The notes: generated by a model from the letters alone, not told the origin. DNA of 64,000 nucleotides from Leifsonia sp. EB41 (GCF_041262565.1 NZ_JBGCCJ010000001.1:496001-560000), one strand, 5' to 3'; positions 1-11,800 are shown, counted from the stretch's first letter. Translations and numbers: made by a program.

Positions 1-1307
1 CTCGACTTCAGGGCCTCGTCCACCTGGGCGACCATCTGGTCGGTGTGGGTGACGCGGTCCACGACGAACGACTCGACGCCCCAGAACAGGGACATCCGGC
101 GGCGCACCGACTCCTCCGGCGTGAACGCCAGGATCGGGATCTTGTTGCGCAGGCGGGCCATCCGGCGGGCCGACTCGCCCGACTCGGTGAACACGCAGAG
201 GTACTTGGCCTCCACGAAGTCGGCGACCTCCGTCGCGGCCAGTGTGATCGCGCCCGACTGGGTGCGCGGGCGGGTGCCGAGCGGGAGGATGCGGTCGAGG
301 CCGTGCTCCTCGGTCGAGGTGACGATGCGCGCCATGGTGGCCACGGTGATCGCCGGGTACTCGCCGACACTCGTCTCGCCGGAGAGCATGACAGCGTCGG
401 CGCCGTCGAGGACGGCGTTGGCGACGTCGGAGGTCTCCGCGCGGGTCGGGACCGGGCTGGAGATCATCGACTCGAGCATCTGCGTCGCGACGATGACCGG
501 CTTGGCCGCGCGGCGGGCCAGCTCGACCGCGCGCTTCTGCACGATCGGGACGGCCTCGAGAGGGAGCTCGACACCGAGGTCGCCGCGGGCGACCATGATG
601 GCGTCGAACGCCTCGATGATCTCCTCCAGCGCCTCGACGGCCTGCGGCTTCTCGATCTTGGCGACGACGGGGACCTTGCGGCCCTCCTCCGCCATGATCT
701 CGTGCACACGCTCGATGTCGGCGGCGTTGCGCACGAACGACAGCGCGATGATGTCGGCGCCGAGCTTGAGGCCCCAGCGCAGGTCCGCCTCGTCCTTCTC
801 GGACAGCGCGGGCACGTTGACCGCGACGCCGGGGAGGTTGATGCCCTTGTTGTTGGAGACCGGGCCGGCGACGATGACCTCGGTGGTCACGACGTTGCCC
901 TCGACCTCGACGACGCGCACACGCACCTTGCCGTCGTCGATCAGCAGGTAGTCGCCCGCCTTGACGTCGTTGGGCAGGCCCTTGAACGTCGTGGAGGAGA
1001 TCTCCTTGGTGCCGATGATGTCGTCGGTGGTGATCTTGAAGATGTCGCCCTCGGCGAGATCGTAGGGACCTGCCTCGAACTTGCCGAGACGGATCTTGGG
1101 ACCCTGGAGGTCGACAAGGACCGCGACCGGCTTTCCCGCGTCGTCGGCGGCCTTGCGCACGTTGGCGTAGACCCCTTCGTGCACGTCGTAGCTGCCGTGG
1201 CTCAGATTCATCCGCGCGACGTCGACACCCGCATCGATGATCGCGCGGATGTTGTCGTAGCTGGAGGTCGCCGGACCGAGGGTCGCGACGATTTTCGCCC
1301 TTCTCAT
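1..1307 (-). CDS. pyk: Pyruvate kinase (3' end cut off by window edge)
   Basis: Cytosolic glycolytic enzyme converting phosphoenolpyruvate and ADP to pyruvate and ATP. The visible 435 residues start MRRAKIVATLGPAT and show the substrate-binding ARMNLSHG (about residues 31-38), the LVDLQGPKIR strand, the catalytic lysine/metal glutamate motif VAKIEKP, the MVARGDLGVELP motif and the potassium-site region ATQMLESM. Family members have about 470-490 residues, so only part of the C-terminal allosteric domain is missing beyond base 1. The ATG at 1307 has a weak GAG upstream. A possible -10 (GAGAAT, at 1328-1333) suggests its own promoter in the 61-base gap after gltD. Family assignment is certain. 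Confidence 0.97.
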   Translation of the reverse strand, partial: MRRAKIVATLGPATSSYDNIRAIIDAGVDVARMNLSHGSYDVHEGVYANVRKAADDAGKPVAVLVDLQGPKIRLGKFEAGPYDLAEGDIFKITTDDIIGTKEISSTTFKGLPNDVKAGDYLLIDDGKVRVRVVEVEGNVVTTEVIVAGPVSNNKGINLPGVAVNVPALSEKDEADLRWGLKLGADIIALSFVRNAADIERVHEIMAEEGRKVPVVAKIEKPQAVEALEEIIEAFDAIMVARGDLGVELPLEAVPIVQKRAVELARRAAKPVIVATQMLESMISSPVPTRAETSDVANAVLDGADAVMLSGETSVGEYPAITVATMARIVTSTEEHGLDRILPLGTRPRTQSGAITLAATEVADFVEAKYLCVFTESGESARRMARLRNKIPILAFTPEESVRRRMSLFWGVESFVVDRVTHTDQMVAQVDEALKS

Positions 1308-1368
1308 GGGTTTCTCAATGCTCCGTGATTCTCGCACCCCTGACGGCGCGTTCTCGTGGTGGAGGGGA

Positions 1369-2826
1369 TCAGACCAGGATGCCGCGATCCGTGGGGCGGA
1401 CCGGCGACGGCAATTCCGTCTCCCCTTCAAGATACCGGTCGACGGCGGCTGCCGCTGCCCGGCCCTCTGCGATGGCCCAGACGATGAGCGACTGCCCGCG
1501 GCCCGCGTCGCCGGCGACGAACACGCCGGCCTCGCTGGTCTGGTAGTCGCCGTCGCGGGTCACGTTACCCCGGTCGTCGAACGGGAGGCCGAGCTGGGCG
1601 CTCAGGTCCTCCTGCTCCGGACCGGTGAATCCCAGTGCGAGCAGGACGAGGTCCGCGGGGATCTCGCGCTCCGTGCCCGCCTTCGGCACGCGACGGCCGT
1701 CGAGGTACTCGGTCTCCGCGACGCGGAGGGCCTTCACCTCGCCGAACTCGTTCGCGAGGAACTCGACGGTGGAGGCGAGGTACTCGCGCGCCCCACCTTC
1801 CTCGTGGGCGCTCTGCACCTCGAACAGCGTCGGGGTCATCGGCCACGGCTGGTGCGCGGGGCGCTCCGCCGGCGGCTGCTTGCCGATCGCGAGGTTGGTC
1901 ACGCTGGCCGCGCCCTGACGGTGCGCGGTGCCGATGCAGTCCGCGCCGGTGTCGCCGCCGCCGAGCACGATGACGTGCTTGCCGTCCGCCGTGATCTGGT
2001 CGGCGATCCGGTCGCCGGCGCCTGCCTTGTTCTGCTGGACCAGGTACTCCATCGCGTAGTGCACGCCCGCGAGGTCGCGGCCCGGGATCGGGAGGTCCCG
2101 CGGGACCATCGCTCCGGTGGCGACCACGACGGCGTCGTAGCGCGCCCGCAGGTCGTCCCAGGCGATGTCGACGCCGATGTTCACGCCGGCGCGGAAGCGG
2201 GTGCCCTCGGCCATCATCTGGTTCAGCCGCGCCTCGAGGTGCTTCTTCTCCATCTTGAAGTCCGGGATGCCGTAGCGCAGCAGGCCGCCGATGCGGTCGT
2301 CCCGCTCGTACACGGCCACCGTGTGGCCGGCGCGGGTGAGCTGCTGGGCCGCTGCGAGCCCGGCGGGGCCGGAGCCGACGACCGCGACGGTCTTGCCGGT
2401 GAGGCGCTCCGGCGGATGCGGCTGCACCCAGCCGTTCTGCCAGGCCTGGTCGATGATCGAGACCTCGACCTGCTTGATCGTGACGGCGGGCTGGTTGATG
2501 CCGAGCACGCACGACGACTCGCACGGGGCCGGGCAGAGCCGGCCGGTGAACTCCGGGAAGTTGTTGGTCGCGTGCAGGCGCTCGATGGCCTGGCGGCCCT
2601 CCCCGCGCCACATCAGGTCGTTCCACTCCGGGATGAGGTTGCCGAGCGGGCAGCCCTGGTGGCAGAACGGGATGCCGCAGTCCATGCAGCGCCCGGCCTG
2701 GCGGCGGAGCTGTGCAGGGTCGCCGGCCTCGTAGACCTCTTTCCAGTCCATGAGGCGCACGGACACGGGGCGGCGCTTCGGCAGCTCCCGCTCGGTCGTC
2801 TTCAAGAAACCCTTCGGGTCAGCCAC
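1369..2826 (-). CDS. gltD: Glutamate synthase small (beta) subunit
   Basis: NADPH-dependent subunit of GOGAT. It passes electrons from NADPH through FAD and iron-sulfur centres to the large subunit, which makes two glutamates from glutamine and 2-oxoglutarate. The 485-residue protein has N-terminal cluster cysteines C47, C50, C55, C59 and C98, C102, C106, an FAD-binding [10 protein letters not shown] at about 151-160, an NADPH-binding GGGDTGADC near 290 and the second FAD motif [12 protein letters not shown] near 440. It starts at a GTG that overlaps the last 8 bases of gltB, implying translational coupling and equal subunit supply. Length and motif order match the bacterial NADPH-GOGAT beta subunit. 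Confidence 0.97.
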   Translation of the reverse strand: MADPKGFLKTTERELPKRRPVSVRLMDWKEVYEAGDPAQLRRQAGRCMDCGIPFCHQGCPLGNLIPEWNDLMWRGEGRQAIERLHATNNFPEFTGRLCPAPCESSCVLGINQPAVTIKQVEVSIIDQAWQNGWVQPHPPERLTGKTVAVVGSGPAGLAAAQQLTRAGHTVAVYERDDRIGGLLRYGIPDFKMEKKHLEARLNQMMAEGTRFRAGVNIGVDIAWDDLRARYDAVVVATGAMVPRDLPIPGRDLAGVHYAMEYLVQQNKAGAGDRIADQITADGKHVIVLGGGDTGADCIGTAHRQGAASVTNLAIGKQPPAERPAHQPWPMTPTLFEVQSAHEEGGAREYLASTVEFLANEFGEVKALRVAETEYLDGRRVPKAGTEREIPADLVLLALGFTGPEQEDLSAQLGLPFDDRGNVTRDGDYQTSEAGVFVAGDAGRGQSLIVWAIAEGRAAAAAVDRYLEGETELPSPVRPTDRGILV

Positions 2827-5800
2827 CGGTCACCTCCAAGATTCGGTTCCACACAACATCGCCGTCGGGGTCGAGCCCTTCGTCGACGGCCTCCTGACGC
2901 ATCTGCAGCACGGCCGCGTAGTCGCGCGGCAGCACCTTGACGAACTTCGCCACCGTGGCGTCGACGTCCGCGAGCATCCGCTCGGCGAGGGCCGAGCCGG
3001 TCTCCGCGAAGTGCTTCTCGAGCAGGTCGCGCACGATCTCGATGTCCGCGCTGCCGAGCGGCAGCAGCTCCAGCTCGCCGGTGGCGAGGGCGTCGCGGTT
3101 GACGCGCTCGGGCTTCAGGTCGTACACGTACGCCGTGCCGCCGGACATGCCGGCGCCCAGGTTGCGGCCGGTGCCGCCCAGGATGACCGCGAGGCCGCCC
3201 GTCATGTACTCCAGCGCGTGGTCGCCCACGCCCTCCACGACCGCGGTGGCGCCCGAGTTGCGGACCAGGAAGCGCTCGCCCACGATGCCGCGGATGAACA
3301 TGCTGCCCTGCGTCGCGCCGTAGCCGATCACGTTGCCCGCGATGACGTTGCGCTCGGCGGGGAAGACGCTGCCCTGCGGCGGGCGCACGATGATCTGGCC
3401 GCCGGAGAGGCCCTTGCCGACGTAGTCGTTGGAGTCGCCCTCCAGCCGCAGTGTGATGCCCGCGGGGAGGAACGCGCCGAGCGACTGGCCGGCGGAGCCC
3501 GTCAGCGTGATGTCGATGGTGCCGGTCGGGAGGCCGTTCTCGCCGTGGCGGGCCGTCACCTCGTGACCGAGCATCGTGCCGACGGCGCGCTCGGTGTTGC
3601 GGATCGGCAGCGACAGCGCGAGCGACGCGCCCTCCGAGCCGGGGTGCGCGGACGCCAGCACGTCGTGCGCGGCCTGGATGAGCTGGTTGTCGAAGTGCTG
3701 GTCCAGCTCGTGGTCCTGAGCGCGGCCGTTCTTGCGCGGAGCGGACTCCGGGAACTCCGGCCCGCGCAGGATCGGCGTCAGGTCCATGCCCGACGCCTTC
3801 CAGTGCTCGATCGCGCGGTCCGCGTCGAGCAGCTCGGCGTGGCCGATCGCCTCGTCCAGGCTGCGGAAGCCGAGCTCGGCGAGGTACTCGCGCACCTCCT
3901 GGGCGATGAACTCGAAGAAGTTGACGACGAACTCCGGCTTGCCCGAGAACCGCGAGCGGAGCTCCGGGTTCTGGGTGGCGACGCCGACCGGGCAGGTGTC
4001 GAGGTGGCAGACGCGCATCATGACGCAGCCGGAGACCACCAGCGGCGCGGTCGCGAAGCCGAACTCCTCGGCCCCGAGCAGCGCGCCGACGATCACGTCG
4101 CGGCCGGTCTTGAGCTGGCCGTCCACCTGCACCACGACGCGCTCGCGCATGCCGTTGAGCATGAGCGTCTGCTGCGTCTCGGCCAGGCCGAGCTCCCAGG
4201 GCGTGCCCGCGTGCTTCAGCGAGTTGACCGGGGACGCGCCCGTGCCGCCGTCGTGGCCGGAGACCAGGATGACGTCGGCCAGCGCCTTCGCCGTTCCGGC
4301 CGCGACCGCGCCGATGCCGGACTCGCTCACCAGCTTGACGTGCACCCGCGCCTGCGGGTTCGCGCGCTTCAGGTCGAAGATGAGCTGCTTGAGGTCCTCG
4401 ATCGAGTAGATGTCGTGGTGCGGCGGCGGCGAGATGAGCCCGACGCCCGCCGTGGCGTGCCGGGTGCGCGCCACCCACGGGTAGACCTTGGTCGGCGGCA
4501 GCTGGCCGCCCTCGCCGGGCTTGGCGCCCTGGGCGAGCTTGATCTGGATGTCGTCCGCATGGGTCAGGTACATCGACGTGACGCCGAACCGGCCGGAGGC
4601 GACCTGCTTGATCGCGCTGCGCCGCTCCGGGTCGAGCAGGCGGTCGAGGTCCTCGCCGCCCTCGCCGGTGTTCGACTTCGCGCCGAGGCGGTTCATCGCG
4701 ATGGCGAGGGTCTCGTGCGCCTCCTTGGAGATGGAGCCGTAGCTCATCGCCCCCGTGGAGAAGCGCTTGACGATCGACTCGACCGGCTCGACCTCGTCGA
4801 TCGGGACCGCGGGGCGGTCGCCGGTGCGCAGCGCGAACATCCCGCGCAGCGTCATCAGCGACTCGGCCTGGTCGTCCACCAGCTTGGTGTACTCGCGGAA
4901 CACGTCGTAGCGGCGCGTGCGCGTGGAGTGCTGCAGGCGGAACACCGTCTCCGGGTTGAAGAGGTGCGGCGAGCCGTCGCGGCGCCACTGGTACTCGCCG
5001 CCGGTCTCCAGCCGCTCGTGCGCGAGGATCGCGCCCTCCGGCGGGTAGGCCGCGGTGTGCCGCGCCAGGTTCTCGGCCGCGATGACGTCGATGCCGACGC
5101 CACCGAGCTTGCTCGTGGTTCCGGTGAAGTACTGGCCGACGAACTCCTGGCTGAGGCCGACGGCCTCGAACGCCTGGGCGCCCGCGTACGACGACACGGT
5201 CGAGATGCCCATCTTCGACATGATCTTCAGCACGCCCTTGCCGAGCGCCTTGATCACGTTCTTGACGGCCTTCTCCGGCGTAACGTTGGTGATCATCCCG
5301 CTGCGGACGAGCTCCTCGCAGGTCTCCATCGCCAGGTACGGGTTGATCGCGGAGGCGCCGTAGCCGATCAGGAGCGCGACGTGGTGCACCTCGCGGACGT
5401 CGCCCGCCTCCACGATCAGACCGCACTTCATGCGGTTCTGGGCGCGGATCAGGTGGTGGTGCACGGCCGCGAGCATGAGCAGCGACGGGATGGGCGCGAG
5501 GTCCTTGGTGGAGTCGCGGTCGCTCAGCACGATGAACTGGGCGCCGGCCTCGATGGCCTCGTCCACCTCGTCGCACATCTCGGCGAGGCGCGCCTGCATG
5601 GCGTCGGGACCGGCGTCGGAGCGGTACAGACCGCGCAGGGTCGTCGTCAGCCGGCTGCCCGGGCGCGGGTCGATGTGCTGGATCTTGGCCAGCTCGTCGT
5701 TGTCGATCACCGGGAAGTCGAGGACGACCTGGCGCGCGTGCTCCGGGCCGGCGCTGAGCAGGTTGCGCTCCGGGCCGAGGCCGAGGGCGAGGGAGGTGAC

Positions 5801-7414
5801 GACCTCCTCGCGGATGGAGTCGAGCGGCGGGTTGGTGACCTGCGCGAACTGCTGCGTGAAGTAGTCGAACAGCAGCCGCGGGCGCTCCGAGAGCACGGCG
5901 ACCGGGGTGTCGGAGCCCATCGCGCCGAGCGGCTCCGCGCCCGTCGTCGCCATCGGCCGGAGCAGGACGCGCACCTCCTCCTCGGTGTAGCCGAAGGTGC
6001 GCTGGCGGCGGGTGACGGAGGCCGGGGTGTGCACGATGTGCTCGCGCTCCGGCAGGTCCTTGAGGTTGATCCGGCCGTCCGCGAGCCACTCGCCGTAGGG
6101 CGCGCCCGCGGCGAGCTCCGACTTGATCTCGTCGTCCTCGATCAGGCGGCCGGCGACGGTGTCCACCAGGAACATGCGGCCGGGGCGCAGGCGCCCCTTG
6201 CGCACGACGCGGCTCGGCTCGATGTCGAGCACGCCGATCTCGGAGGCCAGCACCACCAGACCGTCGTTGGTGACGACATAGCGGCCGGGGCGGAGTCCGT
6301 TGCGGTCGAGCGTCGCGCCGACGACGGAGCCGTCGGTGAAGACGATGGCCGCCGGGCCGTCCCACGGCTCCATGAGCATCGAGTGGTACTCGTAGAAGTC
6401 GCGGCGGACCGGGTCGATCTCGGTCTGGTTCTCCCAGGCCTCCGGCACCATCATCATGACGGCGTGCGGCAGCGACCGGCCGGTGAGCGAGATGAGCTCC
6501 ACGACCTCGTCGAACGACGCCGAGTCGGAGGCGCCGGGCGTCACGATCGGCAGCACGGGCGACAGGTCGCCGAGCAGCTCGCTCTCGAGCTGCGACTGCC
6601 GGGCGCGCATCCAGTTGCGGTTGCCGGAGACCGTGTTGATCTCGCCGTTGTGCGCGATCATCCGGAACGGCTGCGCCAGCGGCCACGACGGGAACGTGTT
6701 GGTGGAGTAGCGCGAGTGCACCAGGGCGAGCTTCGACGCGAAGCGCTGGTCGGAGAGGTCGGGGTAGAACGGCTCCAGCTGGAGCGTGGTGACCATGCCC
6801 TTGTAGACCATCGTGCGGCTGGACAGCGACGTGAAGTAGAGGTCCAGCTCGCGCTCGGCCCGCTTGCGCAGGAAGAACGTCAGCCGGTCGAGCGCGATAC
6901 CGGCGATCGGCTCGCCGCTCTCGTCCGTGCGCGTGCTCCCGACGAACAGCTGTTCGATGACGGGCATGGCGTCGCGCGCCAGGTTGCCGAGCTCCTCGGG
7001 GCGCACCGGGACGGGCCGCCAGCCCAGCACCGTGAGGTCGTGCTCGGCCGCGATCGTCTCGACCGCGGCCTTCACGGCGTCGCGGGCGTCGGCGTCGGTC
7101 GGCAGGAACGCGTTGCCCACCGCGTAGCGGCCGGCGCCGGGCAGGTCGAGCCCGGAGACCGCGCGCAGGAACGCGTCGGGGATCTGCGTGATGATGCCCG
7201 CGCCGTCGCCGGTGCCGGCGTCGGAGCCGACCGCGCCGCGGTGCTCCAGGTGGCGCAGCGCCTCGAGCGCCGCGTCGATGATGTCGTGACCGGCGGTGCC
7301 GCGGAGCGTGGCGACCATGGCGAGGCCGCACGCGTCCTTCTCGTCAGCGGGGTCGTAGAGACCCTGCTGACCGGGAACCATGCTGAACCGGGAATGGGGA
7401 GGCGTGACCGCCAT
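2819..7414 (-). CDS. gltB: Glutamate synthase large (alpha) subunit
   Basis: Catalytic subunit of NADPH-GOGAT, 1531 residues, the usual size. The N-terminal glutamine amidotransferase (Ntn) domain should mature at Cys29 in [12 protein letters not shown], leaving a 28-residue propeptide. Next come the central domain and the FMN/TIM-barrel synthase domain, with [10 protein letters not shown] and [11 protein letters not shown]. The [3Fe-4S] cysteines lie in [15 protein letters not shown] near residue 1130, and the C-terminal beta-helix repeats glycine-rich segments such as [13 protein letters not shown]. The ATG at 7414 is preceded by GAGGA at suitable spacing. A second in-frame ATG at 7381 would remove 11 propeptide residues. 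It is the first gene of gltB-gltD; a 181-base gap separates it from lgt, and I see no convincing promoter hexamers there. Confidence 0.97.
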   Translation of the reverse strand: MAVTPPHSRFSMVPGQQGLYDPADEKDACGLAMVATLRGTAGHDIIDAALEALRHLEHRGAVGSDAGTGDGAGIITQIPDAFLRAVSGLDLPGAGRYAVGNAFLPTDADARDAVKAAVETIAAEHDLTVLGWRPVPVRPEELGNLARDAMPVIEQLFVGSTRTDESGEPIAGIALDRLTFFLRKRAERELDLYFTSLSSRTMVYKGMVTTLQLEPFYPDLSDQRFASKLALVHSRYSTNTFPSWPLAQPFRMIAHNGEINTVSGNRNWMRARQSQLESELLGDLSPVLPIVTPGASDSASFDEVVELISLTGRSLPHAVMMMVPEAWENQTEIDPVRRDFYEYHSMLMEPWDGPAAIVFTDGSVVGATLDRNGLRPGRYVVTNDGLVVLASEIGVLDIEPSRVVRKGRLRPGRMFLVDTVAGRLIEDDEIKSELAAGAPYGEWLADGRINLKDLPEREHIVHTPASVTRRQRTFGYTEEEVRVLLRPMATTGAEPLGAMGSDTPVAVLSERPRLLFDYFTQQFAQVTNPPLDSIREEVVTSLALGLGPERNLLSAGPEHARQVVLDFPVIDNDELAKIQHIDPRPGSRLTTTLRGLYRSDAGPDAMQARLAEMCDEVDEAIEAGAQFIVLSDRDSTKDLAPIPSLLMLAAVHHHLIRAQNRMKCGLIVEAGDVREVHHVALLIGYGASAINPYLAMETCEELVRSGMITNVTPEKAVKNVIKALGKGVLKIMSKMGISTVSSYAGAQAFEAVGLSQEFVGQYFTGTTSKLGGVGIDVIAAENLARHTAAYPPEGAILAHERLETGGEYQWRRDGSPHLFNPETVFRLQHSTRTRRYDVFREYTKLVDDQAESLMTLRGMFALRTGDRPAVPIDEVEPVESIVKRFSTGAMSYGSISKEAHETLAIAMNRLGAKSNTGEGGEDLDRLLDPERRSAIKQVASGRFGVTSMYLTHADDIQIKLAQGAKPGEGGQLPPTKVYPWVARTRHATAGVGLISPPPHHDIYSIEDLKQLIFDLKRANPQARVHVKLVSESGIGAVAAGTAKALADVILVSGHDGGTGASPVNSLKHAGTPWELGLAETQQTLMLNGMRERVVVQVDGQLKTGRDVIVGALLGAEEFGFATAPLVVSGCVMMRVCHLDTCPVGVATQNPELRSRFSGKPEFVVNFFEFIAQEVREYLAELGFRSLDEAIGHAELLDADRAIEHWKASGMDLTPILRGPEFPESAPRKNGRAQDHELDQHFDNQLIQAAHDVLASAHPGSEGASLALSLPIRNTERAVGTMLGHEVTARHGENGLPTGTIDITLTGSAGQSLGAFLPAGITLRLEGDSNDYVGKGLSGGQIIVRPPQGSVFPAERNVIAGNVIGYGATQGSMFIRGIVGERFLVRNSGATAVVEGVGDHALEYMTGGLAVILGGTGRNLGAGMSGGTAYVYDLKPERVNRDALATGELELLPLGSADIEIVRDLLEKHFAETGSALAERMLADVDATVAKFVKVLPRDYAAVLQMRQEAVDEGLDPDGDVVWNRILEVTGG

Positions 7415-7595
7415 GTTTCGACCGTCCTCACAGTGTCGTGGATGTGGGGAGTGGAGTGCGGGGACGCCTTCGGCCCGATGCTGGGAGGTTCCGCCGCAAC
7501 TGCGCCGGGCTTGTGTGCGGCCCGGGGGTCGGTGCGGTCAGGTAGTGCTTATGGGATCAGCCTCTACGGGGTGGGTTGTTCTGAGCCGGCGGAGG

Positions 7596-8615
7596 TCATC
7601 CGCGCGACGGGCTTGTGGCCTTGGCTCCGGCGGACGCGGTGGGCTCTCCGTCGCCATCGACGAAGTCCTCGTCGTCCGAGTCCGTGTCGTCAGAGTCTAC
7701 CTCAGCATCGGGGCGAACCCATTCACGGCCCGTGTGGTACACGCTGGGCTCGAGTCCGGGGTGGCGCCGGGACTGGACGATGAAGATCACCACGCCGAGG
7801 ACGACCGCGGCGAAGGCGGCCCACACGTTGCTCGGGATGCCGAGGAACGTGAACTCGCTCGGGTCGATGCGGATCGACTCCAGGTAGGAGCGGCCGACGC
7901 CATACCAGATGAGGTAGACGGCGAGCGTCTTGCCCCACTGCAGGCGGAATTTGCGCTCCAGGTACAGGATGACGATGACGCCGATGACGTTCCAGATGAT
8001 CTCGTAGAGGAACAGCGGCTGGAACAGCGTGTTGTCCGGCAGGCCGACCGGGATGGCCTTGTTGCCCGAGTCGATCTGCAGGCCCCAGGGCAGGTTGGTC
8101 GGGAGGCCGAACAGCTCCTGGTTGAAGTAGTTGCCGAGGCGGCCGATCGCCTGGGCGAGCAGCAGCCCGGGCGCGAGGGCGTCGGCGACGCTCCAGAACC
8201 GCAGCCCGCTGATGCGGCAGGCGATCCAGATGCCGAAGGCGCCGCCGATGAGTGCGCCGAAGATGGCGTTCCCGCCCTCCCAGATCGCCCAGACGCTGCC
8301 CGGCTGGAACGGGTTCCAGGTGTTGTGGCCGGCCGCGAAGTAGTCGCTGGGGTGCGTGACGACGTGGTAGATGCGGGCGCCGATGATGCCGAGCACGACC
8401 GCCCAGAGCAGGATGTCGAGGATGACGCCCGGCTCCGCGCCGCGCTTGGTGAGGCGGCGGGAGGTCCACATGGCGGCGATCACGATGCCGATCAGGATCA
8501 TGATGGCGTAGGTCTGGATGCGCCAGTGCAGACCGAAGATGTCGATCGGGATCTGCTGCCACTCGGGTCCAGGGCTCGGGATGCTGGCGACCCAGCTGCT
8601 CATCGTCGCGACCAC
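7596..8615 (-). CDS. lgt: Prolipoprotein diacylglyceryl transferase
   Basis: Membrane enzyme that moves a diacylglyceryl group from phosphatidylglycerol onto the lipobox cysteine of prolipoproteins, the first step of lipoprotein maturation. The 339-residue protein has about seven hydrophobic segments and the Lgt signature GRLGNYFNQELFG around residues 155-168. The cytoplasmic C-terminal tail is long and very rich in Asp and Ser (about the last 40 residues). The GTG at 8615 has AAAGG about 10 bases upstream; a nearby ATG at 8603 is an alternative. It lies 85 bases downstream of trpA, as in many actinobacteria, and may be cotranscribed with the trp genes. A substrate is encoded in this window: the DsbA-like lipoprotein at 35687-36403. 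Confidence 0.96.
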   Translation of the reverse strand: MVATMSSWVASIPSPGPEWQQIPIDIFGLHWRIQTYAIMILIGIVIAAMWTSRRLTKRGAEPGVILDILLWAVVLGIIGARIYHVVTHPSDYFAAGHNTWNPFQPGSVWAIWEGGNAIFGALIGGAFGIWIACRISGLRFWSVADALAPGLLLAQAIGRLGNYFNQELFGLPTNLPWGLQIDSGNKAIPVGLPDNTLFQPLFLYEIIWNVIGVIVILYLERKFRLQWGKTLAVYLIWYGVGRSYLESIRIDPSEFTFLGIPSNVWAAFAAVVLGVVIFIVQSRRHPGLEPSVYHTGREWVRPDAEVDSDDTDSDDEDFVDGDGEPTASAGAKATSPSRG

Positions 8616-8700
8616 GCGAAGACTACCTTTCGTATCCGATGGAGTCCGGCGCCGAGTGGCGCGCGACCTCCAGTCTAAGTGTTGGCCGGGGGTGCCCCGG

Positions 8701-9498
8701 TTACGCGGACGCGCCTTGGCGCACCGTGCCGCGCGCGAGCTCCGCGGCGACCCGTCCGGCCTCCGCGACTCCCCCGTCGGCCAGCGCCTTCACGAGGGCC
8801 GAGCCGACGATCGCGCCGTCCGCATACTCCAGCACCTCGGCGACCTGCGCCGCGCTGGAGATGCCGAGGCCCACGCAGGCGCTGGTGGCGCCCGCGTCGC
8901 GCAGCCGGCCGACAAGCGTGCGGGCCGCTGCGTCGACGTCTGTGCGCGCGCCGGTGATACCCATCGTGGAGACGGCGTAGACGAAGCCGCGGCTGTGCTC
9001 GACGGTCGAGCGCAGGCGGGCGTCCGTCGAGGAGGGCGCCGCGAGGAACACGCGGTCGAGCCCCGCACGCTCGGAGGCGGCCAGCCAGGCCGCTCCCTCG
9101 TCGGGGATCAGGTCGGGGGTGATGAGCCCCGCGCCGCCCGCGGCGACCAGGTCGTCCGCGAACCGGTCGACTCCGTACTGCAGCACGGGGTTCCAGTAGG
9201 TCATCACCAGGACCGGCACGTCCACGCGCTGCGTGATCTCGCGCACGGCGGTGAAGCCGTCGCGCAGCCGGAAGCCGTTCGACAGCGCCCGCTGCGTGGC
9301 TGCCTGGATGACCGCGCCGTCCATGACGGGGTCGGAGTACGGCAGGCCGAGCTCGATGACGTCGACGCCGTTCTCGGCGAGGGCCACGGCGGCGTCGACG
9401 CTGGTCTGCAGATCGGGGAAGCCGGCCGGGAGGTAGCCGATCAGGGCGCCCGCGGCCTCCGCGTTGCGGCGGGCGATGGTGTCTGCCACACGGCTCAC
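8701..9498 (-). CDS. trpA: Tryptophan synthase alpha chain
   Basis: Cleaves indole-3-glycerol phosphate to glyceraldehyde 3-phosphate and indole, which is channelled to TrpB. The protein has 265 residues. The catalytic pair is present at the same numbers as in the Salmonella enzyme: Glu49 ([11 protein letters not shown]) and Asp60 (VMDG). The loop [10 protein letters not shown] and the phosphate-binding GLGISSAAQ are also present. The start is a GTG sharing GTGA with the trpB stop, a 4-base overlap typical of coupled alpha/beta expression. The same frame stays open upstream across trpB, but that extension is only GC-rich shadow. Confidence 0.96.
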   Translation of the reverse strand: MSRVADTIARRNAEAAGALIGYLPAGFPDLQTSVDAAVALAENGVDVIELGLPYSDPVMDGAVIQAATQRALSNGFRLRDGFTAVREITQRVDVPVLVMTYWNPVLQYGVDRFADDLVAAGGAGLITPDLIPDEGAAWLAASERAGLDRVFLAAPSSTDARLRSTVEHSRGFVYAVSTMGITGARTDVDAAARTLVGRLRDAGATSACVGLGISSAAQVAEVLEYADGAIVGSALVKALADGGVAEAGRVAAELARGTVRQGASA

Positions 9499-10706
9499 GA
9501 CTGCACGGCTCCTTCGTCGATCAGGCCGAAGTAGCGTCCGGCGGTCTCCATGTCCTTGTCGCCGCGGCCGGAGAGGTTCACCAGCACGATTCCGTCCGGG
9601 CCGAGCTGTTTGCCGAGCTCCAGGGCGCCCGCGAGTGCGTGCGCCGACTCGATGGCCGGGATGATGCCCTCGGTGCGGCTGAGCAGGCGCAGCGCCTCCA
9701 TCGCGTCCGCGTCCGTCACCGGGCGGTACTCTGCGCGGCCGATCGACGCGAGCCAGGAGTGCTCGGGGCCGACACCGGGGTAGTCGAGCCCGGCGGAGAT
9801 CGAGTGCGACTCGATGGTCTGGCCGTCCTCGTCCTGCAGCAGCATGCTGCGCGCGCCGTGCAGGACGCCGGGGCGACCCTTGGTGATGGTCGCGGCGTGC
9901 CGCGGGGTCTCCGCGCCCTCGCCGCCGGCCTCGAAGCCGACCAGGCGCACGTCCTCGTCGTCCAGGAACGCGTGGAAGATGCCCATGGCGTTCGAGCCGC
10001 CGCCGACGCACGCAGCGACGGCGTCGGGCAGGCGGCCGGTCAGCGCGAGCACCTGCTCGCGGGCCTCTTCGCCGATGATCTTCTGGAGGTCGCGCACCAT
10101 CTCCGGGAACGGGTGCGGGCCCGCGACGGTGCCGAAGATGTAGTTGGTGTCCTCGACGTTGGTCACCCAGTCGCGCATCGCGTCGTTGATCGCGTCCTTG
10201 AGGGTGCGCGAGCCGGTCTTGACCGCGACGACCTCCGCGCCGAGCAGCCGCATGCGCGCGACGTTCAGCGCCTGGCGCTCGGTGTCGACCTCGCCCATGT
10301 AGATGGTGCAGCTCATGCCGAACAGGGCCGCCGCCGTCGCGGTCGCGACGCCGTGCTGGCCCGCGCCGGTCTCGGCGATCACGCGGGTCTTGCCGATCCG
10401 CTTGGTGAGGATGGCCTGGCCGAGCACGTTGTTGATCTTGTGCGAGCCGGTGTGGTTGAGGTCCTCGCGCTTGAGGATGACGCGCGCGCCGCCGGCGTGG
10501 GCGGCGAAGCGCGGCACCTCGGTGATGATGCTGGGGCGCCCGGTGTAGCTGCGGTGCAGCTCGTCGAGCTCGGCGTGGAACGCGGGGTCGGCCTTCGCCG
10601 CCTCCCACGCCACGGTGAGCTCGTCGAGGGCGGCGACGAGGGACTCGGGGACGAAGCGCCCGCCGAACTCGCCGAAGTAGGGTCCGTGTTCAGAACGAAG
10701 GGACAT
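9495..10706 (-). CDS. trpB: Tryptophan synthase beta chain
   Basis: PLP enzyme condensing indole with serine to form tryptophan; partner of TrpA in the alpha2-beta2 complex. The 403-residue protein carries the PLP lysine K90 in [12 protein letters not shown], the catalytic glutamate in AETGAGQHG (near 112) and the PLP phosphate loop GGGSNAMG (near 232). Length is standard. The ATG shares one base with the trpC stop (TGATG), so trpC-trpB-trpA form a tightly coupled unit. Confidence 0.97.
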   Translation of the reverse strand: MSLRSEHGPYFGEFGGRFVPESLVAALDELTVAWEAAKADPAFHAELDELHRSYTGRPSIITEVPRFAAHAGGARVILKREDLNHTGSHKINNVLGQAILTKRIGKTRVIAETGAGQHGVATATAAALFGMSCTIYMGEVDTERQALNVARMRLLGAEVVAVKTGSRTLKDAINDAMRDWVTNVEDTNYIFGTVAGPHPFPEMVRDLQKIIGEEAREQVLALTGRLPDAVAACVGGGSNAMGIFHAFLDDEDVRLVGFEAGGEGAETPRHAATITKGRPGVLHGARSMLLQDEDGQTIESHSISAGLDYPGVGPEHSWLASIGRAEYRPVTDADAMEALRLLSRTEGIIPAIESAHALAGALELGKQLGPDGIVLVNLSGRGDKDMETAGRYFGLIDEGAVQS

Positions 10707-11476
10707 CAGGCTCCAAGGAACTGGCCGAGCGTGGCGATCGGGTCGCTCGTGACGAGCGCCTCGCCGACGAGCACGACGTCCGCGCCCGCCGCCCGGTAGT
10801 GCGCGACGTCGGCGGCCGACTTCACGGCCGACTCCGCCACGCGGATGACGCCGGACGGGTACCGGTCGGCCAGGCGGCCGAACAGGTCGGGGTCCAGCTC
10901 GAACGTCGAGAGGTTGCGCGCGTTCACGCCCACCAGCTTCGCGCCGATGTCGAACGCACGGCTCAGCTCGTCCTCGGTGTGCGCCTCCACGAGCGCGGTC
11001 ATGCCGAGGTCGGCGATGAGGTCGTGGAGCTCCGCGAGCCGCTGCTGATCGAGCGCGGCGACGATGAGCAGCACGAGGTCGGCCCCGGCGGCACGCGCCT
11101 CGAGCACCTGGTAGGGCTCGGCGACGAACTCCTTGCGGAGCACCGGGAGGGTCACCGCGGCGCGGACGGCTTCCAGATCGGCGAGCGATCCCTTGAAGCG
11201 GCGCTCCTCGGTGAGGACGCTGATCGCGCTCGCTCCCCCGGTCTCGTACAGGGCGGCGAGGGCGGCCGGGTCGGGGATCTCGGCGAGGTCCCCGCGCGAC
11301 GGGCTCGCGCGCTTGACCTCGGCGATGATCTTGACCCGCTCGGCGGGCGCGAGCGCCGCGAGCGCGTCGATGGCGGGCTCACGTGCGGCCGCGGCGGCCT
11401 CCACGACCGCGTACGGTCGCTCGGCACGTCGCCGCTCCGCATCCTCCAGCGCGCCGGCGACGAGGTCGGCGAGCAC
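10706..11476 (-). CDS. trpC: Indole-3-glycerol phosphate synthase
   Basis: Converts carboxyphenylaminodeoxyribulose 5-phosphate to indole-3-glycerol phosphate, the step before tryptophan synthase. The 256-residue (beta/alpha)8 protein shows catalytic Glu53 and Lys55 in [12 protein letters not shown], the second catalytic lysine in [12 protein letters not shown], and [14 protein letters not shown]. It is a monofunctional TrpC with no TrpF fused. The start is a GTG only three bases after the stop of the HGxxPAAW gene. trpF, trpD and trpG are not in the window. Confidence 0.96.
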   Translation of the reverse strand: MLADLVAGALEDAERRRAERPYAVVEAAAAAREPAIDALAALAPAERVKIIAEVKRASPSRGDLAEIPDPAALAALYETGGASAISVLTEERRFKGSLADLEAVRAAVTLPVLRKEFVAEPYQVLEARAAGADLVLLIVAALDQQRLAELHDLIADLGMTALVEAHTEDELSRAFDIGAKLVGVNARNLSTFELDPDLFGRLADRYPSGVIRVAESAVKSAADVAHYRAAGADVVLVGEALVTSDPIATLGQFLGA

Positions 11477-11479
11477 GGG

Positions 11480-11710
11480 CTAGTGGCCCTTCGGGGTGTA
11501 CTTGGAGCCGCCCACTCCGTATCCCGCGCGCTTCATGACCCAGCCGACGATCAGTCCGACGATCGCCAGACCGGCGGAGGCCCACACCACGATCGGCGCG
11601 TCGTAGAAGAACGCGATGGCGCCGATGGTGAAGGCGATAAGCATGATGATCACGGCCGTCCACGCCGCCGGCGAATGACCGTGGCCTGGATCGACTGACT
11701 CGCTGCTCAT
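11480..11710 (-). CDS. HGxxPAAW-family small membrane protein
   Basis: A 76-residue protein with the motif HGHSPAAW after a short N-terminus, then two hydrophobic segments (AVIIMLIAFTIGAIAFFY and VVWASAGLAIVGLIVGWV) and a short basic tail. It belongs to the actinobacterial HGxxPAAW (DUF6704) group, which has no known function and is usually found between a Trp-associated membrane protein and trpC, as here. I chose the ATG at 11710 because AGGAG lies just upstream; an in-frame start at 11770 would add 20 residues unlike the family. Position in the operon suggests a membrane role linked to tryptophan synthesis, which is inference. Confidence 0.85.
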   Translation of the reverse strand: MSSESVDPGHGHSPAAWTAVIIMLIAFTIGAIAFFYDAPIVVWASAGLAIVGLIVGWVMKRAGYGVGGSKYTPKGH

Positions 11711-11800
11711 GGGACTCCTGCACGTCGGGTGCGCATCGAGGCAGCCCGGAGGCTGCACCACGGCGCGCACGGATTGGTGGATCTGGACCAGTCTAGTGGC

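Noticed and set aside
7415-7595. Promoter or riboswitch upstream of gltB
   Set aside because: The 181-base gap shows a good Shine-Dalgarno but no convincing -10/-35 pair and no glutamine-type riboswitch structure that I can recognise.
2750-7783. A plus-strand open frame of about 1677 codons opposite gltB
   Set aside because: It is antisense to a clear glutamate synthase gene. The translation is Arg/Val/Ala/Asp-rich with no domain, which is typical of shadow frames in very GC-rich DNA.
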